DNA from: JAUREX01 sp044356825
Lineage (GTDB): Bacteria > Pseudomonadota > Alphaproteobacteria > Rhodobacterales > Rhodobacteraceae
DNA: 11,355 nucleotides
NCBI GenBank assembly: GCA_044356825.1
Contig: JBIKVM010000083.1
Span: 1 to 11,355, forward strand
Direction: 5' to 3'
Part shown: positions 1 through 5,879 of the stretch, piece by piece
Position numbering within the stretch: position 1 is the first letter of the stretch
How the letters are laid out: each line of letters opens with the position of its first letter
The notes under the pieces: generated by a model
Told to the model about the DNA's origin: nothing
The model's input: the letters and a program-made list of their open reading frames with translations, nothing else
The model's database searches: none
Position numbers and translations under genes: made by a program

Positions 1-20
1 GTCGCCTCTCGCGCGATTGT

Positions 21-1442
21 TCAGGTCCGCGACCCCCCGAACGTCAGCCCCCCGATCAGCATCGTGGGTTGCCCCACCCCGACCGGCACCCATTGCCCGG
101 CCTTGCCGCAGTTCCCGATCCCGGGGTCGAGCGCCATGTCGTTGCCGATGGCGCGGATCTGGCGCAGCGCCGTCGGGCCGTCGCCGATGAGCGTCGCGCC
201 CTTGACCGGGGCGACGACGCGGCCGTTCTTCACCCGATAGGCCTCGGTGCAGGAAAAGACGAACTTGCCGTTCGTGATGTCGACCTGCCCGCCGCCGAAT
301 CCGACCGCGTGGATGCCGTCGCGCAGATCGGCCACGATCGCGGCCGGGTCGGCCTCGCCGCCCAGCATGTAGGTGTTCGTCATCCGCGGCATGGGCGCAT
401 GCGCGTGGCTCTCGCGCCGGCCGTTGCCGGTGGGCGCCACCCCCATCAGGCGGGCGTTCTGCCGGTCCTGCATGTAGCCCACGAGGATCCCGTCCTCGAT
501 CAGCACCGTCCGGCCCGAGGGCGTCCCCTCGTCGTCGATGGTGATCGAGCCGCGCCGGTCGGGGATCGTGCCGTCATCGACGACCGTCACCCCCGGCGCC
601 GCGACGCGCTCGCCCATCAGCCCCGCGAAGGCCGAGGTGCGCTTGCGGTTGAAATCGCCCTCGAGCCCGTGGCCCACCGCCTCGTGCAGCATGACGCCGG
701 GCCAGCCCGCCCCGAGCACGACATCCATGACGCCCGCCGGTGCGGCCTCGGCCGCGAGGTTCACCCGCGCGATCCGCAGCGCCTCCTCGAGCACGCCCCG
801 CCAGTGGTCCCGCGCCATCAGCCCCGCCAGCCCGAAGCGTCCGCCCCCGCCGGCCCCGCCCGATTCGCGCCGCCCGCCCTCTTCGAGGATCACCGAGATG
901 TTGAGGCGCGCCATCGGCCGCACATCGCCGAGCTTGATCCCCTCGGGGCGCAGGATCTCGATTTCCTGATGGCTGGCCGCGAGTGTCGCGCTCACCTGCA
1001 CGACGCGCGGATCGGCCGCCCGGGCGGCGGCGTCGATCTCGCGCAGGGTCTCGATCTTGGCGGCAAAGGCCGCATCGGCCAGCGGATCGTCCGCCGAATA
1101 GAGGCGTCGGTTGGTGCCCTGCGGCGGCGGCGCGAGCCGCCCGCCCCCGGCGGCGACCGCCAGCCGCACCGTCTCGGCCGCCCGGCGCAGCGCACCCTCG
1201 CTGATCTCGCTCGCATGCGCGTAACCCGTGGCCTCGCCCGCGACGCCGCGCATCCCGAAGCCCTCGCCCGCGTCATAGCTCGCGGTGCGGATCCGCCCGT
1301 CGTCGAGCATGATGACCTCGGAGCGCCGCCGCTCGAGGAACAGTTCGCCATCGTCGGCCCCGCTCAGCGCTTCGCGCAGCACCGCAAGCGCCACGGCCTC
1401 GTCGATCTGCGTCTCGAACGGGCGGAAGTGGATGTCGGCCAT
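21..1442 (-). CDS. tldD: Metalloprotease TldD
   Basis: The gene encodes 473 residues, the usual TldD length. TldD is the catalytic partner of TldE/PmbA in a cytosolic heterodimeric zinc protease; in other bacteria it trims unfolded peptides, processes microcin B17 and degrades CcdA. The zinc motif HExxxH is visible as H253-E254...H258, followed by GLEGDFNRK. The C-terminal GNCGKAGQ (Cys445) matches the conserved cysteine that completes the metal site, and the Gly-rich end QPTMLIGGLTFGG is typical. The chosen ATG (1442-1440) begins MADIHFRPFE and has a GAAGGA ribosome site 6 nt upstream (complement of 1449-1454). The reading frame stays open for 377 more codons upstream, but that part lies antisense to coxB and has no protease similarity. 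The gene diverges from coxB, a neighbourhood I recall from related Rhodobacterales. No tldE/pmbA is present in the window. Confidence 0.96.
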   Translation of the reverse strand: MADIHFRPFETQIDEAVALAVLREALSGADDGELFLERRRSEVIMLDDGRIRTASYDAGEGFGMRGVAGEATGYAHASEISEGALRRAAETVRLAVAAGGGRLAPPPQGTNRRLYSADDPLADAAFAAKIETLREIDAAARAADPRVVQVSATLAASHQEIEILRPEGIKLGDVRPMARLNISVILEEGGRRESGGAGGGGRFGLAGLMARDHWRGVLEEALRIARVNLAAEAAPAGVMDVVLGAGWPGVMLHEAVGHGLEGDFNRKRTSAFAGLMGERVAAPGVTVVDDGTIPDRRGSITIDDEGTPSGRTVLIEDGILVGYMQDRQNARLMGVAPTGNGRRESHAHAPMPRMTNTYMLGGEADPAAIVADLRDGIHAVGFGGGQVDITNGKFVFSCTEAYRVKNGRVVAPVKGATLIGDGPTALRQIRAIGNDMALDPGIGNCGKAGQWVPVGVGQPTMLIGGLTFGGSRT

Positions 1443-1643
1443 GGCTTTTCCTTCTCGGGGGGTGGTAGCGGGGCTCGGGATGGCGCGCTTTTGCCGCGCC
1501 GGTTCCACTTGTCGTTCGTTCGTCAATATGGTTTCAAGCGTCTCGTGAACAAGGGATTGGCCCGCGCGACCACAGGGTCGAGGGCCGCGCTCGGGAAGAT
1601 GCGTGCGCTGCGCGCGGTCCGGGCAAGATGCACGGGGTCGAAC
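1443..1643. promoter_or_regulatory. Divergent tldD / coxB intergenic region
   Basis: This 201-bp gap separates the divergent starts of tldD and coxB, so both promoters should lie here. The stretch at about 1503-1560 is clearly more A+T-rich than its surroundings, as expected of promoter DNA. On the minus strand TTGACG (complement of 1521-1526) resembles a -35 box, and on the plus strand TTGTCG (1509-1514) does, but neither has a convincing -10 at proper spacing, so no start site is assigned. A possible leader hairpin is formed by 1582-1590 and 1612-1620 (nine pairs, one G-U), ending 23 nt before the coxB ATG. No coding sequence is supported here. Confidence 0.45.
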
Positions 1644-2540
1644 ATGAAAGTAGCAGCTCTGGTTTCGCGTCTCGGACTGGCCGCGGTCGCGGTCGGACTG
1701 GCCGGCGCCGCGCGGGCGCAAGACGCTCTGGACATCGTAGGTCGCCCGGTCGATGGCGCGCTGGGCTTCCAGCCGGCGGCGACGGAGCTGATGCGCGACA
1801 TCGTCTGGCTCGATACACTGCTGCTGTGGATCATCACGGCTATTTCGATCTTCGTCATGGCGCTGCTTGCGATCGTGATCTTGCGCTACAATGCCCGCGT
1901 GAACCCCAAGCCCGCCCGCTTTACCCACAACACGCCCATCGAGGTTGCCTGGACGATCGTGCCGATTTTGATCCTCGTGTTCATCGGCGCCTTCTCGCTG
2001 CCGGTTCTCTTCAAGCAACTTGAGATCCCCGAGGCCGATGTCACGATCAAGGTGACCGGCAAGCAGTGGTTCTGGAGCTACGAATATGTCGATCACGAAT
2101 TCGAGTTCGACAGCTACATGATCGGCTCTGCGGCCGCGGGGGGTGACTTCCGCCTGACGCCCGAGGTCGAGGCGCAACTTGTCGAGGCGGGCTACACCCG
2201 CGACGAATTCCTGCTCGCGACCGATACGGCCGTGGTCGTGCCCGTGGGCCAGACGGTCGTGATGCAGGTGACGGGGGCGGATGTGATCCACTCCTGGACG
2301 ATCCCCGCCTTCGGCGTGAAGCAGGACGCGGTTCCCGGGCGTCTGGCAGAGCTGTGGTTCAAGGCCGAGAAGGAAGGCGTCTATTTCGGCCAGTGTTCGG
2401 AACTCTGCGGCATTGCTCACGCCTACATGCCGATCACCGTCAAGGTCGTGAGCGAAGAGGCCTATACAGCCTGGCTCGATGGCGCGATCGCCGAGTATGC
2501 GGGCAAGCCGCGCACCGTCGACGTCGCCCAGTCGAACTGA
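1644..2540 (+). CDS. coxB: Cytochrome c oxidase subunit II (CuA subunit)
   Basis: The 298-residue precursor is the CuA-carrying subunit of aa3-type cytochrome c oxidase; it accepts electrons from cytochrome c on the periplasmic face. Residues 1-25 form a signal peptide ending ARA, leaving Gln26 as the new N-terminus, as in Paracoccus subunit II. Two membrane helices follow (about 55-80 and 99-122). Glu100 in HNTPIEV corresponds to the glutamate at the K-channel entrance of Rhodobacter subunit II. The aromatic WFWSYEY segment leads into the cupredoxin domain, which has a full CuA ligand set: His216, Cys251, Glu253, Cys255, His259 and Met262. The ATG at 1644 is chosen because it gives a clean signal peptide and has GGGG 7 nt upstream; an in-frame ATG at 1599 would add a basic 15-residue leader. 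It is first in the oxidase operon, 22 nt before ctaB. It is also known as ctaC. Confidence 0.97.
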   Translation: MKVAALVSRLGLAAVAVGLAGAARAQDALDIVGRPVDGALGFQPAATELMRDIVWLDTLLLWIITAISIFVMALLAIVILRYNARVNPKPARFTHNTPIEVAWTIVPILILVFIGAFSLPVLFKQLEIPEADVTIKVTGKQWFWSYEYVDHEFEFDSYMIGSAAAGGDFRLTPEVEAQLVEAGYTRDEFLLATDTAVVVPVGQTVVMQVTGADVIHSWTIPAFGVKQDAVPGRLAELWFKAEKEGVYFGQCSELCGIAHAYMPITVKVVSEEAYTAWLDGAIAEYAGKPRTVDVAQSN

Positions 2541-2562
2541 CGCGGCGGGTGGCGCGGGTCCG

Positions 2563-3504
2563 ATGACCGACATCCGATCGACCGAACTGGACGACGCGGT
2601 CAGCGAGCCGAGCTTTGGCGACTATGTCGCCTTACTCAAGCCGCGGGTGATGTCGCTTGTGGTCTTCACGGCGCTCGTCGGGCTCCTGGTCGCGCCTGTG
2701 CCCGTTCACCCGGTGGTGGGGCTGGCCGCGATCGTCTTCATCGCGCTCGGGGCCGGGGCGTCGGGCGCGCTGAACATGTGGTGGGATGCCGACATCGACG
2801 CACGGATGCGCCGCACGCGCACCCGCCCCGTCCCCGATGGCCGCATCGCCCCCGGCGAGGCGCTGGGGCTGGGGCTCGGGCTCTCGGGCATCTCGGTCGT
2901 GATGCTCGGGCTGGCGGCGAACTGGTTTTCGGCCGCCTTCCTCGCCTTCACCATCTTCTTCTACGCCGTCGTCTACACGATGTGGCTCAAGCGCCTGACG
3001 CCGCAGAACATCGTCATCGGCGGCGCGGCCGGGGCCTTTCCGCCGATGATCGGCTGGGCGGTGGCCACAGGGGGTATCTCGGTCGAGAGCGTGCTCATGT
3101 TCGCGCTCATCTTCATGTGGACGCCGCCGCATTTCTGGGCGCTCGCGCTGTTCATGAAGGGCGATTACGAGAATGCGGGCGTGCCGATGCTGACGGTCAC
3201 GCACGGACGCGCGGCGACGCGGCGGCAGGTGCTGATCTATGCGCTGGTGCTGGCGCCCGTCTCGGTCGCGGCCGCGCTCTCGCAGATCGGGGGGCCGGTG
3301 GCGCTCGCGGTGGCACTCGGGGCGAATGCGGCCTTCGTCATGGGCGCCTGGCGGATCAGCCGGCGCGACGATGCCGATTGCGCTGCCGATCAGCACGCGG
3401 TCGAGCGGCGGTTCTTCCGCTTCTCTCTCTGGTATCTCTTCGCGGTGTTCGGCTCGTTCCTGATCGAGCGCGCGCTCGGCGCCGCCGGCCTCGGGGGGTG
3501 GTGA
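2563..3504 (+). CDS. ctaB: Heme O synthase (protoheme IX farnesyltransferase)
   Basis: The 313-residue polytopic membrane enzyme (UbiA prenyltransferase superfamily) transfers a farnesyl group from farnesyl diphosphate to heme B, making heme O, the precursor of heme A. The first Asp-rich signature is N71-xxx-D75-xxx-D79 followed by the Arg-rich run RMRRTRTRP. The heme O synthase loop WTPPHFW (186-192) and the second acidic motif around K199-G-D201-Y are also present. About nine hydrophobic segments are visible. The start at 2563 (MTDIRSTELDD) gives the normal length; upstream in-frame codons overlap coxB. Its TGA shares one base with the ATG of coxF (TGATG), suggesting translational coupling. 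The homologous enzyme in quinol oxidase operons is called CyoE; the CuA oxidase context favours ctaB here. Confidence 0.96.
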   Translation: MTDIRSTELDDAVSEPSFGDYVALLKPRVMSLVVFTALVGLLVAPVPVHPVVGLAAIVFIALGAGASGALNMWWDADIDARMRRTRTRPVPDGRIAPGEALGLGLGLSGISVVMLGLAANWFSAAFLAFTIFFYAVVYTMWLKRLTPQNIVIGGAAGAFPPMIGWAVATGGISVESVLMFALIFMWTPPHFWALALFMKGDYENAGVPMLTVTHGRAATRRQVLIYALVLAPVSVAAALSQIGGPVALAVALGANAAFVMGAWRISRRDDADCAADQHAVERRFFRFSLWYLFAVFGSFLIERALGAAGLGGW

Positions 3505-3698
3505 TGCTGCGCGTCGAACACGAGATCCACCGCCGCCGCCTCGGGCGCAACCTCGGCCTCGGGGTCGTTCTGGTGGCCTTCGTCGTGCTCATCTTCGGCC
3601 TTACCGTCGTGAAAGTATCGCAAGGCCACGGCTTGCAGGCGTTCGACCATGTCGTGCGCCCAGAACTCGTGCCGCCGGCAGAGGGGGCGGGGCAATGA
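3504..3698 (+). CDS. coxF: CoxF-type small membrane protein of the oxidase operon
   Basis: This 64-residue protein has a basic N-terminal segment (HEIHRRRLGRN, residues 6-16), a single strongly hydrophobic helix at about 17-37 and a short C-terminal tail containing FDHVVRPEL (47-55). The pattern matches the small unnamed or CoxF protein found between ctaB and ctaG in Rhodobacter and Paracoccus oxidase operons. Its function is not established; position alone suggests a role in oxidase assembly or copper delivery. No Cys is present, so it is unlikely to bind copper through thiols. The start codon overlaps the ctaB stop (TGATG), with a G-run 5 nt upstream. Its stop overlaps the ctaG start (ATGA), so the three genes are probably co-translated. 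The gene is real by position, overlaps and composition; the name rests on resemblance. Confidence 0.85.
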   Translation: MLRVEHEIHRRRLGRNLGLGVVLVAFVVLIFGLTVVKVSQGHGLQAFDHVVRPELVPPAEGAGQ

Positions 3699-4279
3699 CA
3701 CTCGAGCGTGCGCGCAAGGTCACGGCACTGCAACTCGTGGGCGTCGTGCTTCTCATGGGCACCCTGTCGTTCGCCGCCGTGCCTTTCTACGACTGGTTCT
3801 GCCGCGTCACGGGCTATGGCGGCACCACGACGACCGCCGTCGCCCCGTCGGAGCGCGTCCTCGAGCGCACGATCAAGGTGCGCTTCGATGCCTCGGTCGA
3901 TCGCGACATGCCCTGGTCTTTCCGCCCCATGCAGCGCGAGATCGAGGTGCGTCTGGGCGAGACAGCACTCGTCTTCTACGAGGCGCACAATCCGACCGAC
4001 CGGCCTGTCGCGGGCACGGCGAGCTTCAACGTCGCGCCCTATTCGGCGGGATCCTACTTTGCCAAGATCGCCTGCTTCTGCTTCGAGATGCAGGTGCTGC
4101 AACCCGGCGAGCGGCTGGAGATGCCGGTGACCTTCTATGTCGATCCCGAGATCCTCGAGGATCGCGAGGCCAAGGGTCTGCATCAGATCACGCTTTCCTA
4201 TACCTTCCACCTGACTGACCTGCCTGAAGAGGAAGCCGCCGCGCTTGCCCTTCCCGCCGGGCCAGTCGCTGCGAACTGA
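3695..4279 (+). CDS. ctaG: Cytochrome c oxidase assembly protein CtaG/Cox11
   Basis: The 194-residue protein is the Cox11-family copper chaperone needed to form the CuB centre of oxidase subunit I. It has a short cytoplasmic N-terminus, one membrane helix (about 10-30) and a periplasmic Ig-like copper-binding domain. Key cysteines are Cys36 just after the helix (FCRVTG) and the C127-F-C129-F pair, the hallmark copper site of Cox11. The surrounding NVAPYSAGSYFAKI and the later LSYTFH are also family signatures. The start overlaps the coxF stop (ATGA) and has a GAGGGGG ribosome site 7 nt upstream (3681-3687). The gene ends 21 nt before coxC. It is unrelated to the Bacillus protein also named CtaG. 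Confidence 0.96.
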   Translation: MTLERARKVTALQLVGVVLLMGTLSFAAVPFYDWFCRVTGYGGTTTTAVAPSERVLERTIKVRFDASVDRDMPWSFRPMQREIEVRLGETALVFYEAHNPTDRPVAGTASFNVAPYSAGSYFAKIACFCFEMQVLQPGERLEMPVTFYVDPEILEDREAKGLHQITLSYTFHLTDLPEEEAAALALPAGPVAAN

Positions 4280-4280
4280 C

Positions 4281-4298
4281 GACAAGAGGGACAAGAGG
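4281..4298 (+). repeat. 9-bp tandem repeat duplicating the coxC ribosome site
   Basis: GACAAGAGG occurs twice with no gap, at 4281-4289 and 4290-4298, in the 21-nt spacer between ctaG and coxC. Each copy carries AAGAGG, a Shine-Dalgarno-like element. The left copy ends 11 nt before the coxC ATG and the right copy only 2 nt before it, so the left copy is better placed for initiation. The repeat is directly visible; its effect on translation is inferred. Confidence 0.9.
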
Positions 4299-4300
4299 CC

Positions 4301-5101
4301 ATGGCCCACAGCAAGAACCACGACTATCACATCCTGCCGCCCTCGATCTGGCCCTTCGTGGGGGCCGTCTCGGCCTTCGTGATGCTGTTCGGCGCCGTGC
4401 TGTGGATGCACGACATGACCCCGTGGCTCTTCGCCGCCGGTTTCGTGGGGGTGCTCTACACCATGTATGCGTGGTGGGCCGAGGTCGTGCACGAAGGGCA
4501 GACGGGCGACCACACCCCTGTCGTGCAGATCGGGCTGCGCTACGGCTTCATCCTCTTCATCATGTCCGAGGTGATGTTCTTCTCGGCGTGGTTCTGGTCG
4601 TTCTTCAAGCACGCGCTCTATCCGATGGGGCCCCTCAGCCCGGCCGTGGATGGCGTCTGGCCGCCGGCGGGGGTCGAGACCTTCGATCCCTGGCACCTGC
4701 CGCTCATCAACACGCTGATCCTGCTCTGCTCGGGGGCGGCGGCGACCTGGGCGCACCACTACCTCGTGCACGGCAACGACCGTAAGGAAATCCAGCGCGG
4801 CCTCGTGCTTGCGGTCGTGCTCGGCGTCTTCTTCACCATCCTGCAGGTCTATGAATACACGCATGCGGGCTTCGGCTTTGCCGGCAACATCTATGGCGCG
4901 AACTTCTTCATGGCCACGGGCTTTCATGGCTTGCATGTCCTGATCGGCACGATCTTCCTGCTCGTGTGCCTGATGCGCACCATGAAGGGTCATTTCACCG
5001 AGCGTCAGCATGTCGGTTTCGAGGCGGCCGCTTGGTACTGGCACTTCGTCGATGTGGTGTGGCTCTTCCTCTTCCTCGCGATCTACGTCTGGGGCCGCTG
5101 A
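4301..5101 (+). CDS. coxC: Cytochrome c oxidase subunit III
   Basis: The 266-residue integral membrane protein is subunit III of aa3-type oxidase, which binds lipid and stabilises subunit I turnover and proton uptake; it carries no metal. Seven hydrophobic helices can be placed. Signature stretches include the N-terminal HDYHILPPSIWP, the third-helix FIMSEVMFFSAWFWSFF with Glu90 (the conserved carboxylate equivalent to mitochondrial Glu90), TWAHHYLVHG, ATGFHGLHVLIG, and the C-terminal WYWHFVDVVWLFLF. It is the last structural gene of the oxidase operon and is also called ctaE. The ATG at 4301 follows a duplicated AAGAGG element. The last four sense codons and the stop are exactly repeated straight after the gene (5102-5116), in frame. 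Confidence 0.97.
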   Translation: MAHSKNHDYHILPPSIWPFVGAVSAFVMLFGAVLWMHDMTPWLFAAGFVGVLYTMYAWWAEVVHEGQTGDHTPVVQIGLRYGFILFIMSEVMFFSAWFWSFFKHALYPMGPLSPAVDGVWPPAGVETFDPWHLPLINTLILLCSGAAATWAHHYLVHGNDRKEIQRGLVLAVVLGVFFTILQVYEYTHAGFGFAGNIYGANFFMATGFHGLHVLIGTIFLLVCLMRTMKGHFTERQHVGFEAAAWYWHFVDVVWLFLFLAIYVWGR

Positions 5102-5116
5102 GTCTGGGGCCGCTGA
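5087..5116 (+). repeat. Perfect 15-bp tandem duplication across the coxC stop
   Basis: The 15 bases GTCTGGGGCCGCTGA at 5087-5101 are repeated exactly at 5102-5116. The first copy encodes the last four residues of coxC (Val-Trp-Gly-Arg) and its TGA. The second copy is in the same frame, so any read-through of the first stop would add only Val-Trp-Gly-Arg before a second TGA. The likely origin is replication slippage; because the extra copy lies after the stop it would be tolerated. Confidence 0.93.
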
Positions 5117-5140
5117 GGTTCCATCATCGGACGGCATTGG

Positions 5141-5167
5141 GGGCGCGGGTCCGGTTGGCCCGCGCCC
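5141..5167 (+). terminator. GC-rich hairpin between coxC and surf1, possible weak terminator
   Basis: A perfect 9-bp stem, GGGCGCGGG (5141-5149) with CCCGCGCCC (5159-5167), encloses a 9-nt loop, and two G-U pairs can extend it outward. The downstream bases TTCGGTTT are only weakly T-rich, so it is not a textbook intrinsic terminator. It ends 19 nt before the surf1 start codon and could reduce read-through from the oxidase genes, protect the 3' end of their mRNA, or affect surf1 translation. Confidence 0.4.
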
Positions 5168-5186
5168 TTCGGTTTGGGAGGGCGGG

Positions 5187-5864
5187 ATGGTCCGGCTCAT
5201 CGGGGCGATCGTGATCGGGGTTGCGGGCTGCGCGGTGCTGATCGCGCTCGGCCTCTGGCAGTCGCAGCGGCTGGCGTGGAAAGAGGGCATTCTCGCCGAC
5301 ATCACGGCCCGCATCACCGCCCCGCCCGCACCCCTGCCCGCCGCACCTGATGCCGAGGCGGACCGCTATCTACCCGTCGCGATCATGGGCCGCTTCACCG
5401 GCGAGGCGCTGCACGTCCTCGTGAGCGTGAAGGGCAAAGGGGCAGGGTTCCGCCTGATCGCGGCATTCGAAACAGCGGAGGGTCGGCGGGTGCTGGTCGA
5501 TCGCGGCTTCATCCCCGAAGCCGCGCGCGCCGCCACCCCGCCCGCGACCGGCCCCGCGCGGATCGAGGGCAACCTGCACTGGCCGGCCGAGATCGACAGC
5601 TTCACCCCCGAACCTGATACGAAGCTCGGCATCTGGTTCGCGCGCGACCTGCCGGCGATGGCCGCGGCGCTTGGCACAGAACCCGTGCTCATCGTCGCGC
5701 GCAGCGCCGATCCGGCCGACCCGGCGGTGACGCCCCTGCCGCTCGATACCGCCAGCATCCCCAACGATCACCTGCAATACGCGGTCACCTGGTTTTCGCT
5801 CGCGGCCGTCTGGGCGGGGATGACAGCCCTGTTCGTCTGGCGTATCAGGCGCAGGACCGCCTGA
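5187..5864 (+). CDS. surf1: SURF1-family oxidase assembly protein
   Basis: The 225-residue protein has the SURF1 plan: an N-terminal membrane helix (about 3-23), a periplasmic domain and a C-terminal helix (about 198-218). Family signatures visible are LGLWQSQRLAWK (21-32), VLVDRGFIP (102-110), GIWFARDL (148-155) and NDHLQYAVTWFSLA (193-206). His195 in the last motif aligns with the conserved histidine implicated in heme binding by Paracoccus Surf1 proteins. SURF1 helps insert or retain heme A in oxidase subunit I. The ATG at 5187 is preceded by GGGAGGG (5176-5182); the open frame continues upstream into coxC without family similarity. It lies 85 nt after coxC, beyond a hairpin, and 15 nt before thrC. 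The DUF983 gene that some relatives carry between coxC and surf1 has no room here. Confidence 0.94.
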   Translation: MVRLIGAIVIGVAGCAVLIALGLWQSQRLAWKEGILADITARITAPPAPLPAAPDAEADRYLPVAIMGRFTGEALHVLVSVKGKGAGFRLIAAFETAEGRRVLVDRGFIPEAARAATPPATGPARIEGNLHWPAEIDSFTPEPDTKLGIWFARDLPAMAAALGTEPVLIVARSADPADPAVTPLPLDTASIPNDHLQYAVTWFSLAAVWAGMTALFVWRIRRRTA

Positions 5865-5879
5865 AGAAAGCCCCGACCC

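Noticed and set aside
1..20. Bases after the tldD stop at the left edge
   Set aside because: Too short to hold a supportable gene or terminator.
69..1643. Upstream extension of the coxB frame across the tldD region
   Set aside because: It would be antisense to tldD and would bury the signal peptide; the true start is at 1644.
1443..2573. N-terminal extension of tldD by 377 codons in an unbroken frame
   Set aside because: The extension is antisense to coxB, contains no protease similarity, and the ATG at 1442 has a good ribosome site and gives normal TldD length.
3356..5317. A 653-codon open frame on the minus strand, antisense to ctaB through surf1
   Set aside because: It is rich in Arg, His, Asp and Glu with no recognisable domain and lies opposite well-supported genes. 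Long antisense frames are expected in DNA with such high third-position GC.
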